This document shows positions 53,018 to 62,342 of a stretch of DNA of 64,000 nucleotides, piece by piece. How positions within the stretch are numbered: the first letter of the stretch is position 1; each line of letters starts with the position of its first letter. The position numbers were made by a program, and so were the translations under genes. Where the stretch lies: contig NZ_CP045701.2 in NCBI RefSeq assembly GCF_009601685.2, positions 5,828,001 to 5,892,000 of the forward strand, in the 5' to 3' direction. The notes under the pieces are model-generated. The model was not told where the DNA came from, did no database searches, and worked only from the letters and a program-made list of their open reading frames with translations. This stretch comes from Pseudomonas brassicacearum. Lineage in GTDB: Bacteria > Pseudomonadota > Gammaproteobacteria > Pseudomonadales > Pseudomonadaceae.

Positions 53018-56000
53018 ATGAATCTGCCCCTTGCAGCCAACCACGCCATGGCCGGCTTTCACCCGGCCGTTCGCGCCTGGTTCAGCCAGACATTCCCGGC
53101 GGTCACGGCCGCCCAGGCCCGGGCGTGGCCGTTGATCGGCCAGCGTCGTTCGACCCTGGTGGCGGCGCCTACCGGCTCAGGCAAGACCCTGACGGCTTTT
53201 CTCGCCGTGCTCGATGACCTGGTGCATCGCGGCCTGGAACAGGGCGGCCTGCCGGACCAGACCCTGGTGGTCTACGTCTCGCCGCTCAAGGCCCTGAGCA
53301 ACGATATCCAGATCAACCTGCAGAATCCGCTGGTCGGCATCACCGAACAGCTGCGGCAGATGGACCTGCCGCCCCTGCACATCACCACCGCCGTGCGTAC
53401 CGGCGACACACCGCAGAAAGAACGCTCGGCGATGCGCAAGACCGCGCCGCACATCCTGGTCACCACGCCTGAATCGCTCTACGTGCTGCTCGGCTCCGAC
53501 TCCGGCCGACAGATGCTCGCCAGCACCCGCACGGTCATCGTCGACGAAATCCACGCCATCGCCGCCAGCAAGCGCGGCAGCCACCTGGCCTTGAGCCTGG
53601 AACGCCTGCAAGCCCTGTGCGCCGAACCGCTGATGCGCATCGGCCTGTCCGCCACGCAAAAGCCCATCGAAGCGGTGTCACGTTTTCTCGTCGGCGAAGG
53701 GCGCACCTGTGAAATCGTCGACATCGGCCACGCCCGCCCCCGAGACCTGGACATCGAAGTGCCGCCGGTACCGCTGTCGGCGGTGATGGCCAATGACGTG
53801 TGGGAGTTGGTCTACAACCGCCTCGCCGAGCTGGCCCGGAAACATCGCACCACCCTGGTGTTCGTCAACACGCGGCGCCTGGCCGAACGCCTGAGCCGTC
53901 ATCTGAGCGAGCGCCTGGGCAAGGACGCCGTGGCCGCCCACCATGGCAGCCTGGCAAAAGAGTTTCGCCTCGACGCCGAGCAACGCCTCAAACGCGGCGA
54001 ACTGAAGGTGCTGATCGCCACCGCGTCCCTGGAGCTGGGCATTGATATTGGCGACGTCGACCTGGTCTGCCAGATCGCCTCGCCCCGCTCGATCTCGGCG
54101 TTCCTGCAACGGGTCGGGCGTTCCGGCCACCAGGTCGGTGGCACGCCCAAGGGACGCCTGTTCGCCACCACTCGCGACGACTTGATCGAATGCGCCGCCC
54201 TGCTCGACTGCGTACGCCGTGGCGAACTCGACATCCTGCACATCCCCAAGGCGCCGCTGGATGTACTGGCCCAGCAGATCGTCGCCGAAGTCAGTTGCCA
54301 GGAATGGTCGGAACAAGCGCTGCTGGAAACCTTGCGCCGTGCCTCACCTTACGCGGAGCTGGACGAAGGGCATTACCAGGCGCTGTTGCAGATGCTCGCC
54401 GAAGGCCTGAATGGCCGCCAGGGCGTGCGCAGTGCCTATCTGCATCGCGATGCCGTCACGCGGACCTTGCGCGGGCGGCGGGGCAGCAAGCTCACGGCAG
54501 TAACCAGCGGCGGCACCATTCCGGACAATGCCGACTACAGCGTGCTGCTCGAACCCCAAGGGCTGAACATCGGCAGCGTCAACGAAGACTTCGCGGTGGA
54601 GAGCATCGCCGGCGATGTGTTCCAGTTGGGCAATACCTCGTATCGCATCATTCGCGTCGAGACCGGCCGCGTGCGGGTCGAGGATGCCCAGGGCCAGCCG
54701 CCGACCATCCCGTTCTGGCTCGGCGAAGCGCCGGGGCGCAGCGCCGAATTGTCCCTGGCCGTGGCGCGCCTGCAAGCCCAGCTCGATCAACTGCTCGGCG
54801 CCACGCCGGGCAACCTGCAACCGGCCCTCGATTGGCTCACCGGCACCCTGCAACTGAACCTGGCCAGCGCCGAACAACTGGTGGACTACCTGGCCCCGGC
54901 GCGCCTGGCCTTCGGCGCCCTGCCGTCCCAGGACACGTTGCTGATGGAGCGGTTCTTCGACGAGTCCGGCGGCACGCAACTGATCATCCACACGCCCTTC
55001 GGCAGCCGTATCAACCGCGCCTGGGGCCTGGCCCTGCGCAAGCGCTTCTGCCGCACCTTCAACTTCGAATTGCAGGCCGCCGCCAGTGAAGACGCCATTG
55101 TGCTCTCGCTGTCCACCAGTCACAGCTTCGAACTGGACGAGGTCTGGCGCTACCTCAACAGCCACAGCGCCGAACAGATCCTGATCCAGGCGGTGCTGGA
55201 TGCGCCGCTGTTCGGCGTGCGCTGGCGCTGGAACGCTGGCGTGGCCCTGGCCTTGCCGCGCTATGCCGGCGGGCGCAAAGTCGCCCCGCAGATCCAGCGG
55301 ATGAAAAGCGAAGACCTGATTGCCAGCGTATTCCCGGACCAGATCGCCTGCCTGGAAAACCTGGCCGGCGAGCGTGAGATCCCTGACCACCCGCTGGTGG
55401 AACAGACCCTCGACGATTGCCTGCACGAAGCCATGGACAGTGAAGGTTGGCTGACGCTGTTGCGGCGCATGGAAGCGGGCGAGGTTCGCCTGATCAGCCG
55501 CGACCTGCCGGCGCCCTCGCCGCTGGCGGCAGAAATCCTCAGCGCCCGCCCCTACACCTTTCTCGACGACGCGCCGCTGGAAGAACGGCGCACCCAGGCA
55601 GTGATCAATCGACGCTGGAGCGATCCACAGGCCACCGACGACCTTGGCGCACTGGACGCCGAAGCCATCCAGTCGGTCCGCGATGAGGCCTGGCCGACGC
55701 CGGCCAATCTCGATGAGATGCATGAAGCCCTGATGAGCCTGGGCTGCATCGCCGACAGCGAAGCCGACGCCCACGCGTCGTGGCTGGATTGGTTGCAGGC
55801 CTTGGCCGCCAGCGGCCGCGCCAGTCACCTGCAGATCAGCGCCGAGCGCGGTTTGTGGGTGCCGCTGGAGCGCCTGACCTGCCTGCAAGCCCTTTATCCA
55901 CAGGCCCGCTGGCAACCGGCACTGACGCCCCTGGCCGGCTTCGATGAAACCTGGGACAGCGACGAAGCCGTGGTGGAAGTGCTCCGCGCCCGGCTCAGCG

Positions 56001-57331
56001 CCTTTGGCCCGCTGCCGTCGAGGGCCATCGCCTACCCGCTGGGACTGTCGACCCCGCAGGTCACCCAGGCCCTGGCGCAGCTCGAGCAACAAGGCTATGT
56101 GCTGCGCGGGCGGTTCACGCCGGGCACCGGCCAGGAGGAATGGTGCGAGCGGCATTTGCTGGCGCGGATCCATCGCTATACGGTCAAGCGCCTGCGCCGG
56201 GAAATCGAGCCGGTGATGTTGCAGGATTTCATGCGCTTTTTGTTCGACTGGCAGCATCTGTCGGCGACCAGTCAAGGCCGGGGCAATGCCGTGCTGCCGT
56301 CGATCCTGGGCCAGTTCGAAGGCTTCCCGGCCGCCGCGTCAGCCTGGGACAGCGACCTGTTGCCGGCGCGGATCAAGGACTACTCGCCCAGCTGGCTCGA
56401 TGAGTTGTGCCGCAGTGGCAAGTGGGTATGGACACGCCTGAGCGCGCGCCAGAAGCCTAGCGCCAGTGCCCTGCGCAGCACGCCGGTGGTGCTGCTGCCG
56501 CGCAGTCAGGTGGCGTTGTGGAGCAGCCTGGCTGGGCAAACAGCCTTGGATGAGTTGTCGCCCAAGACGCAAAAAGTCCATCAGGCCCTCAGCGAGCACG
56601 GCGCGCTGTTTTTCGACGAACTGGCCCACGAAGCCCACCTGCTGCGCAGCGAACTGGAAATTGCCTTGCAGGAATTGGTGGGCGCCGGGCTGGTGAATGC
56701 CGACAGCTTTGCCGGCTTGCGCGCGCTGATCACCCCGGCCAGCAAACGCCAGGCCCGCAGCAGCCGACGCGGGCGCGGGGCGTTTGTCGGTGGTATGGAC
56801 GACGCCGGGCGCTGGGCCTTGTTGCGCCGCAGTCAACCGGCGCCCGTGGAAGGCAACCGTCCCGCGCCCACACCGCCCGACACCCTGGAACACATCGCCA
56901 TGACCCTGCTGCGCCGTTACGGCGTGGTGTTCTGGCGCTTGCTGGAGCGCGAGGCCGACTGGCTGCCGAGTTGGCGCGAGCTGCTGCGCACCTTTCATCG
57001 CTTGGAAGCGCGGGGCGAGATTCGTGGCGGGCGTTTTGTCAGCGGGCTGGCGGGCGAACAATTCGCCCTGCCCGAAGCCATCCCGCTGCTGCGCGAAACT
57101 CGCCGCCGCCCCACCGATGGCAGCCTGGTGGCGGTGTGCGGGGTCGACCCGTTGAACCTGGCCGGCACCTTGCTGCCGGGGGCGAAAGTGCCGGCACTGG
57201 CGAGTAATCGGCTGGTGTATCGCGATGGTTTGCCGGTGGCGGCACAGATTGCCGGCAAGCAGCATCTTTGGGTGGAGTTGGATGCTCAAGCGATGACTGA
57301 AGTGCGCAATAAGATCCTCCATAAAATTTGA
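53018..57331 (+). CDS. lhr: Lhr-family large ATP-dependent helicase
   Basis: 1437 residues from MNLPLAANHAMAG. Superfamily 2 motifs: Q-motif region AQARAWPLI, Walker A AAPTGSGKT (P-loop 51-57), VSPLKALSNDI, TTPESLYVLL, DEIH box VIVDEIHAIAASKRG, motif III GLSATQ, and in the second RecA domain VFVNTRR, HHGSLAKEFR, ASLELGIDIGDVDLV and QRVGRSGH. The Lhr-specific winged-helix and beta-barrel parts follow (over 900 further residues). Known: 3'-5' helicase acting in DNA repair. Single gene. Confidence 0.95.
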   Translation: MNLPLAANHAMAGFHPAVRAWFSQTFPAVTAAQARAWPLIGQRRSTLVAAPTGSGKTLTAFLAVLDDLVHRGLEQGGLPDQTLVVYVSPLKALSNDIQINLQNPLVGITEQLRQMDLPPLHITTAVRTGDTPQKERSAMRKTAPHILVTTPESLYVLLGSDSGRQMLASTRTVIVDEIHAIAASKRGSHLALSLERLQALCAEPLMRIGLSATQKPIEAVSRFLVGEGRTCEIVDIGHARPRDLDIEVPPVPLSAVMANDVWELVYNRLAELARKHRTTLVFVNTRRLAERLSRHLSERLGKDAVAAHHGSLAKEFRLDAEQRLKRGELKVLIATASLELGIDIGDVDLVCQIASPRSISAFLQRVGRSGHQVGGTPKGRLFATTRDDLIECAALLDCVRRGELDILHIPKAPLDVLAQQIVAEVSCQEWSEQALLETLRRASPYAELDEGHYQALLQMLAEGLNGRQGVRSAYLHRDAVTRTLRGRRGSKLTAVTSGGTIPDNADYSVLLEPQGLNIGSVNEDFAVESIAGDVFQLGNTSYRIIRVETGRVRVEDAQGQPPTIPFWLGEAPGRSAELSLAVARLQAQLDQLLGATPGNLQPALDWLTGTLQLNLASAEQLVDYLAPARLAFGALPSQDTLLMERFFDESGGTQLIIHTPFGSRINRAWGLALRKRFCRTFNFELQAAASEDAIVLSLSTSHSFELDEVWRYLNSHSAEQILIQAVLDAPLFGVRWRWNAGVALALPRYAGGRKVAPQIQRMKSEDLIASVFPDQIACLENLAGEREIPDHPLVEQTLDDCLHEAMDSEGWLTLLRRMEAGEVRLISRDLPAPSPLAAEILSARPYTFLDDAPLEERRTQAVINRRWSDPQATDDLGALDAEAIQSVRDEAWPTPANLDEMHEALMSLGCIADSEADAHASWLDWLQALAASGRASHLQISAERGLWVPLERLTCLQALYPQARWQPALTPLAGFDETWDSDEAVVEVLRARLSAFGPLPSRAIAYPLGLSTPQVTQALAQLEQQGYVLRGRFTPGTGQEEWCERHLLARIHRYTVKRLRREIEPVMLQDFMRFLFDWQHLSATSQGRGNAVLPSILGQFEGFPAAASAWDSDLLPARIKDYSPSWLDELCRSGKWVWTRLSARQKPSASALRSTPVVLLPRSQVALWSSLAGQTALDELSPKTQKVHQALSEHGALFFDELAHEAHLLRSELEIALQELVGAGLVNADSFAGLRALITPASKRQARSSRRGRGAFVGGMDDAGRWALLRRSQPAPVEGNRPAPTPPDTLEHIAMTLLRRYGVVFWRLLEREADWLPSWRELLRTFHRLEARGEIRGGRFVSGLAGEQFALPEAIPLLRETRRRPTDGSLVAVCGVDPLNLAGTLLPGAKVPALASNRLVYRDGLPVAAQIAGKQHLWVELDAQAMTEVRNKILHKI

Positions 57332-57371
57332 GGCCAGCAGCTCACCGTGGTCTTTCAGACATCGAGGCGCC

Positions 57372-57398
57372 TGTTCGCGGGCAAGCCTTGCTCCCACG
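57372..57398. repeat. Single degenerate REP
   Basis: TTCGCGGGCAAGCCTTGCTCCCACGC lies downstream of the helicase gene. It has one arm only and no partner within 100 bp. Confidence 0.55.
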
Positions 57399-57506
57399 CA
57401 ACGGGCAAGCCCCTCCACCGCTGGGCACTCCATCGAAACTTTCCGGGCCGCGTAACAGTCATCACAAGACACAGGCGGTACGAGGTCATTGGCACGGGAG
57501 GGATAC

Positions 57507-58433
57507 ATGACGGCGATCCACATTGGTATTTCCGGCTGGCGCTACACGCCTTGGCGGGGGGATTTCTACCCCAAGGGGCTGACCCAGAAACGGGAATTGC
57601 AATTCGCCTCGCGAGCGGTCAATAGCATCGAAATCAATGGATCGTTCTACGCCCTGCAACGCCCCGAACGGTATGCCCAGTGGTATGCCGAGACACCGCC
57701 CGGCTTCGTGTTCAGCGTCAAGGCCCCGCGCTTCATCACTCACATCAAGCGTTTGCGGGACATCCGCAAGCCTTTGGCCAATTTCTTCGCCTCCGGCGTG
57801 CTGGAGCTCAAGGAGAAACTGGGCGCGATCCTCTGGCAGTTTCCCCCAAGCTTCAAATTCGACCCCGAATTGTTCGAAGACTTCCTCAAGCAACTGCCCC
57901 ACGACACCGAAGGCGCCGCCGCCCTGGCCCGCGAACACGAGCCACGCCTGGACGGCCACGCCAGCACCACGACTGACAAAAAGCGCCCACTGCGCCATGC
58001 CGTGGAAATCCGCCATGACAGCTTCATCGACCCGCACTTCGTCACGTTGCTCAAGCGCTATGACGTGGCCCTGGTGATTGCCGACACCGCCGGTAAATGG
58101 CCTTATCGCGAAGACGTCACCAGCGATTTCGTCTACCTGCGCCTGCACGGTGCTGAGCAGCTGTATGCCAGCGGCTACACCGACGAGGCGTTGAAGCGCT
58201 GGGGCGAGCGGATCGAGGCCTGGAGCCACGGCAAGCAACCCGCCGACGCCCACCTGATCGACCCCGACAAAAAGCCCCGGGCACGCAAAAGCCGGGAAGT
58301 GTTCTGCTATTTCGACAACGACATCAAAGTCCGCGCGCCCTATGACGCACGTCACTTGCTGGAGCGCTTTCATCTGGACAAGGACCTCGCCACCGCGCCC
58401 GGCGAGCGCCCGGCCGAAGGGGTATTGCCATGA
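57507..58433 (+). CDS. DUF72 (YecE-like) protein
   Basis: 308 residues from MTAIHIGISGWRYTPWRG, with GGGAGGGA upstream. Family traits: IGISGWRY at the start, EINGSFYALQRPERYAQWY, FSVKAPRFITHIKRL, GAILWQFPPSFKF, VEIRHDSFIDP and VYLRLHGAEQLYASGY. DUF72 has a TIM-barrel fold with no proven activity. Stop overlaps the next gene (4 bp), placing it at the head of a ybhP-clsB-ybhN-like operon. Confidence 0.9.
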   Translation: MTAIHIGISGWRYTPWRGDFYPKGLTQKRELQFASRAVNSIEINGSFYALQRPERYAQWYAETPPGFVFSVKAPRFITHIKRLRDIRKPLANFFASGVLELKEKLGAILWQFPPSFKFDPELFEDFLKQLPHDTEGAAALAREHEPRLDGHASTTTDKKRPLRHAVEIRHDSFIDPHFVTLLKRYDVALVIADTAGKWPYREDVTSDFVYLRLHGAEQLYASGYTDEALKRWGERIEAWSHGKQPADAHLIDPDKKPRARKSREVFCYFDNDIKVRAPYDARHLLERFHLDKDLATAPGERPAEGVLP

Positions 58434-59239
58434 ACCGCCCGCAAACCGGCGAAACAACTCGCGAGCCGACCCAGCAACAGCCCCAGGTTCTCGACCGGGT
58501 CAGCCACTTCACCGTGCTGACGGTCAACACCCACAAGGGTTTCACCGCCCTGAACCGGCGCTTCATCCTGCCGGAACTGCGCGAAGCGGTGCGCAGTGTG
58601 TCCGCCGATGTGGTGTTTTTGCAGGAAGTCCACGGCACCCATGAACACCACCCCCAGCGCTACAGCAACTGGCCGAGCATGCCGCAATACGAGTTCCTGG
58701 CCGATAGCCTCTGGCCGCAGTTCGCCTACGGGCGCAACGCGGTGTACCCGGCGGGCGACCACGGCAACGCGCTGTTGTCGAAATTCGAGATCATCCGCCA
58801 CGACAACCTGGACGTGTCCATCAGTGGCCATGAAAACCGCGGCATGCTCCACAGCGTGCTGCGCCTGCCGGGCGATGGACCGCACGTGCATGCCATTTGC
58901 GTGCACTTGGGGCTGCGCGAAGGTCATCGTGTCGAGCAACTCAAGCTGCTTTGCCAGCGCTTGAGCGAACTGCCGCCCGACGCGCCGGTTATCGTTGCCG
59001 GCGACTTCAACGACTGGCGCGGCAAGGCCAGCGAACTGCTCGAACCCTGCGGCCTGCGGGAAGTGTTCGCCGAACAGTGGGGCAAACCGGCCCGCAGCTT
59101 TCCGGCGCGCCTGCCAGTCCTGCGCCTGGACCGCATCTACGTGCGCAACCTCAAGGCCCGTCATCCCAAGGTGTTGAGCGTCCGACCCTGGTCGCACCTC
59201 TCCGACCACGCACCGCTGTCGGTGGAGATCCAATTATGA
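58430..59239 (+). CDS. Endonuclease/exonuclease/phosphatase-family protein (YbhP-like)
   Basis: 269 residues, soluble. EEP-fold motifs: LTVNTHKGF, VVFLQEVHG (metal Glu), AVYPAGDHGNALLSKFEI, CVHLGLREGHR, VIVAGDFNDWR and the C-terminal LSDHAPLSVEI (catalytic SDH). Members include phosphodiesterases acting on lipids and nucleic acids. E. coli ybhP stands directly before clsB exactly as here. Inference: phospholipid headgroup or phosphatidyl turnover. Confidence 0.9.
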   Translation: MNRPQTGETTREPTQQQPQVLDRVSHFTVLTVNTHKGFTALNRRFILPELREAVRSVSADVVFLQEVHGTHEHHPQRYSNWPSMPQYEFLADSLWPQFAYGRNAVYPAGDHGNALLSKFEIIRHDNLDVSISGHENRGMLHSVLRLPGDGPHVHAICVHLGLREGHRVEQLKLLCQRLSELPPDAPVIVAGDFNDWRGKASELLEPCGLREVFAEQWGKPARSFPARLPVLRLDRIYVRNLKARHPKVLSVRPWSHLSDHAPLSVEIQL

Positions 59240-60534
59240 GCGCGACGATGAACAAGGCGACGGTTGAGCAGCTCGATACGCCCCCCACGGAACGCAACCC
59301 GGCGCTGGTCGATATCGAATACGGCTGGCACGGCAACAATCGCGTCAAGCTGCTGGAAAACGGCGAGGAATATTTTCCCAGGGTCTTCGAGGCCATTCGC
59401 CGGGCCGAGACAGAAATCCTTCTTGAGACCTTCATCCTGTTCGAGGACAAGGTCGGCACTGAACTGCGGGATCTGTTGGTCGAAGCCGCCGAGCGTGGCG
59501 TGCGCATCACCGTCAGCCTCGATGGCTTCGGCTGCGGTGAGCTGACCAACACTTTCCTGGCATCGCTGAGCGACGCCGGGGTGCGCTTGCAGATGTTCGA
59601 TCCGGCGCCCCGGCACTTGGGGATCCGCACTAACTGGTTCCGCCGCCTGCACCGCAAGATCGTGGTGGTGGACGGGGTGATTGCGTTTATCGGCGGGATC
59701 AACTTTTCCGCCGACCACCTGGGCGATTTTGGCCCCGAGGCCAAGCAGGACTATTCCGTGGAAGTCAAAGGCCCGGCGGTGGTGGATATCCACCATTTCG
59801 CGCTGTTGCAGAGTGGCCGGCCGGCCCGGGCCAAATACTGGTGGCAACGCCGACGCCGACGCCGCAACGAGCTGGCGTTCAGCGACCATGACGGCCAGGT
59901 ACGCCTGGTCTACCGGGATAACCACGATCACCAGACCGACATCGAAGAGGTCTACCTGCAAGTGCTGCGCAGTGCCCAGCGGCGGGTGGTGATCGCCAAT
60001 GCCTATTTCTTCCCTGGCTACCGGTTGCTGCGCGAGATCCGCAATGCCGCGCGCCGTGGCGTGGAAGTGCGGCTGATCCTGCAGGGCCAGCCGGACATGA
60101 TGATCGCCAAGCTCGCCGCACGCATGCTCTATAGCTACCTGCTCAAGGCCGGCGTGGTGATCTACGAATATTGCGAGCGACCGCTGCACGGCAAGGTGGC
60201 CCTGGTGGATGAGGACTGGAGCACGGTGGGTTCGAGCAACCTCGACCCGCTGAGCCTGTCCCTGAACCTGGAAGCCAATGTGCTGATCCGCGACCGAGGG
60301 TTCAACCGCGAGCTGTTCGAGCGCCTCGACTACCTGAGCCGCAACCATTGCACCGTCATGCCCGAAAGCGACGCCCCCCGGGGCCTGCTGTGGCGCATGA
60401 CCATCGGTTTCATGGTGTTCCACTTTTTGCGCCACTTCCCCGCCTGGGCCGGCTGGCTGCCGGCCCATAAACCCCGTCTGAAACCTTTTACGCCGCCGAC
60501 GGCGGTCCGGAGCGAGCCCCATGAACCACTCTGA
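59236..60534 (+). CDS. clsB: Cardiolipin synthase B
   Basis: 432 residues from MSATMNKATVEQ, ATG overlapping the previous stop. Phospholipase-D superfamily with two HKD sites: RLHRKIVVVDGVIAFIGGIN and LHGKVALVDEDWSTVGSSN, each H-x-K-x4-D. It transfers phosphatidyl groups to form cardiolipin, and family members can also make phosphatidylglycerol or other esters. No long N-terminal membrane segments, unlike ClsA. Overlaps the following gene by 14 bp. Confidence 0.95.
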   Translation: MSATMNKATVEQLDTPPTERNPALVDIEYGWHGNNRVKLLENGEEYFPRVFEAIRRAETEILLETFILFEDKVGTELRDLLVEAAERGVRITVSLDGFGCGELTNTFLASLSDAGVRLQMFDPAPRHLGIRTNWFRRLHRKIVVVDGVIAFIGGINFSADHLGDFGPEAKQDYSVEVKGPAVVDIHHFALLQSGRPARAKYWWQRRRRRRNELAFSDHDGQVRLVYRDNHDHQTDIEEVYLQVLRSAQRRVVIANAYFFPGYRLLREIRNAARRGVEVRLILQGQPDMMIAKLAARMLYSYLLKAGVVIYEYCERPLHGKVALVDEDWSTVGSSNLDPLSLSLNLEANVLIRDRGFNRELFERLDYLSRNHCTVMPESDAPRGLLWRMTIGFMVFHFLRHFPAWAGWLPAHKPRLKPFTPPTAVRSEPHEPL

Positions 60535-61522
60535 AGCGCACACCGCGCCGAGAGATGCCCACGCGCCGGAACAGGCCAAGCCCAAATCGCGCTGGAACCG
60601 CTGGAAAAGACCGCTGACCCTGGCGTTTTTTCTGCTGCTGATCGTACTGTTCACCGCCCTGGCCCGGCGCATCGATTGGTCCGAAGTGTTCGCCACCCTG
60701 GCTGATTTCAAGGTACGCACGCTGATCATCGCAGCCGCACTGACCGCCACCAGCTTCATCACCTATGCCTGCTTCGACCTGATCGGTCGCACCTATATCC
60801 GCCAGAAACTGGGTTGGCGACAGATCTTGCCGGTGGGGGTGATCAGTTACGCGTTCAACCTCAACCTCAGCGCCTGGGTCGGTGGCATCGCCATGCGTTA
60901 TCGGCTGTATTCACGGCTGGGAGTCAGCACCGGCAACATCGCCAAGATCCTCGGCCTGAGCCTGGCCACCAACTGGTTCGGCTACATGACCCTGGCCGGC
61001 GTGGTGTTCAGCAGTGGCTTGGTGACCATGCCACCGGGCTGGAAACTCAGCAGCGATGCGTTGCAAGGCGTCGGCGCGCTGTTGTTGCTGGTGAGCGCAG
61101 GTTATCTCGTGGCCTGCCGGTTTTCCAAGCGCCGGGCGTGGATCGTCCGCGGCATGGAAATCAACCTGCCGTCGCTGCGCATGGCGCTGCTGCAGCTGGC
61201 GTTGGGCGCGTTGAACTGGTCGTTGATGGCGGCGGTGATCTTCACGTTGCTGCCCAGCAAACTGGATTACCCACTGGTGCTCGGGGTGTTGCTGATCAGC
61301 AGCATTGCCGGGGTCATCACTCACATTCCGGCGGGGCTTGGGGTGTTGGAGGCGGTGTTCATTGCCCTGCTGCAACATGAGGCGTCGCGGGGCAGCCTGC
61401 TGGCGGGGCTGATCGCCTACCGGGCGATCTACTTCATCCTGCCGTTGCTGATTACCGCGGTGATGTACCTGGTGATCGAGGCGAAGGCCAAGGCGTTGCG
61501 GGTCAAGCCTGGGCCTAAGTGA
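60521..61522 (+). CDS. UPF0104/YbhN-like flippase-type membrane protein
   Basis: 333 residues with about eight transmembrane segments (RPLTLAFFLLLIVLFTALA; LIIAAALTATSFITYACFDLIG; LPVGVISYAFNLNLSAWVGGIAMRYRLY; VGALLLLVSAGYLVACRF; LDYPLVLGVLLISSIAGVITHIPAGLGVLEAVFIALL; FILPLLITAVMYLVIEA). The GLGVLEAVF motif is typical of the LPG-synthase transmembrane region (UPF0104). E. coli ybhN follows clsB in the same way. A lipid-transport role is suggested by family, not by residues seen here. Confidence 0.9.
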   Translation: MNHSEAHTAPRDAHAPEQAKPKSRWNRWKRPLTLAFFLLLIVLFTALARRIDWSEVFATLADFKVRTLIIAAALTATSFITYACFDLIGRTYIRQKLGWRQILPVGVISYAFNLNLSAWVGGIAMRYRLYSRLGVSTGNIAKILGLSLATNWFGYMTLAGVVFSSGLVTMPPGWKLSSDALQGVGALLLLVSAGYLVACRFSKRRAWIVRGMEINLPSLRMALLQLALGALNWSLMAAVIFTLLPSKLDYPLVLGVLLISSIAGVITHIPAGLGVLEAVFIALLQHEASRGSLLAGLIAYRAIYFILPLLITAVMYLVIEAKAKALRVKPGPK

Positions 61523-61583
61523 TGGGTTGCCTGAATGATGAGTTGCTCGCGAAGAGGCCCGCACAGACGATACAAAATCCTGA

Positions 61584-62342
61584 TCACCGCTCCTGAATAA
61601 TGCTCAACCGCTCTCCCACCACCATTTCCGTGATCCAGTCCACCAGGATCGAGGTGTAGGCCTGTTGTGACACGGGGTCGCTCAGGGCATGGTCGGCACC
61701 GTCGATGATCCGATGGGTCAGCGAGTGGGTCTGCTGGCACGCCGCCCGGTAGCTCATGATGGTGGCATGGGGCACGTAGACATCGGTTTCGGACTCCACC
61801 AGCAACACATCGCCGGTGAACTGCGAACATGCATGCAAGGCGCGGTTGGTGCCGGCGTGCACCAGGGTGCTGCGGTAATCCAGCAGGTCGGTCTTGTCCA
61901 GGTCGCGCTTGGGGGTATGCCATTGCTCGTCGCGGTACAGTGCCGGCACCCGCAAGGCCAGCCAGCGTACCGGGCGCAACGAAGTGAGGATCGAAGCCAG
62001 GTAACCGCCATAGCTGGTACCCACCACGGCAATCGCCGAGGTATCCAAGGCCGGGTGCGCGAGCAGGCGGTCGTATGCCGCCAACAGGTCCCGCAGGTTG
62101 TCCTCGCGGGTGACCCGCGCCAACGGGATCCCCGCCCCGCCGGTGTGCCCGCGCAAGTCGAAGGTCAGGCACACGCAACCGAGGCCGGCGATGCCTTTGG
62201 CCCGTTCCAGGTCCCGCTCCTGGCTACCGCCCCAACCGTGCACGAACAACACGCCAGGGACCTTCGATTTGGGGCTCAGGAACGTCCCGTTCATATGTTC
62301 ATCGTCAATCTCGATCTGAATGGTTTCACTTCTAGCCGTCAT
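61584..62342 (-). CDS. Alpha/beta hydrolase
   Basis: 252 residues. Oxyanion region VLFVHGWGGSQERDL, nucleophile elbow VVGTSYGGYLAS (S of GxSxG), acid in LLVESETDVYVPH and catalytic His in IDGADHALSDP. Family of dienelactone hydrolase/acyl-peptidase-like serine hydrolases; substrate unknown. Its start overlaps the end of the DUF3182 gene by 11 bp, so the two form a unit. Confidence 0.88.
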   Translation of the reverse strand: MTARSETIQIEIDDEHMNGTFLSPKSKVPGVLFVHGWGGSQERDLERAKGIAGLGCVCLTFDLRGHTGGAGIPLARVTREDNLRDLLAAYDRLLAHPALDTSAIAVVGTSYGGYLASILTSLRPVRWLALRVPALYRDEQWHTPKRDLDKTDLLDYRSTLVHAGTNRALHACSQFTGDVLLVESETDVYVPHATIMSYRAACQQTHSLTHRIIDGADHALSDPVSQQAYTSILVDWITEMVVGERLSIIQER

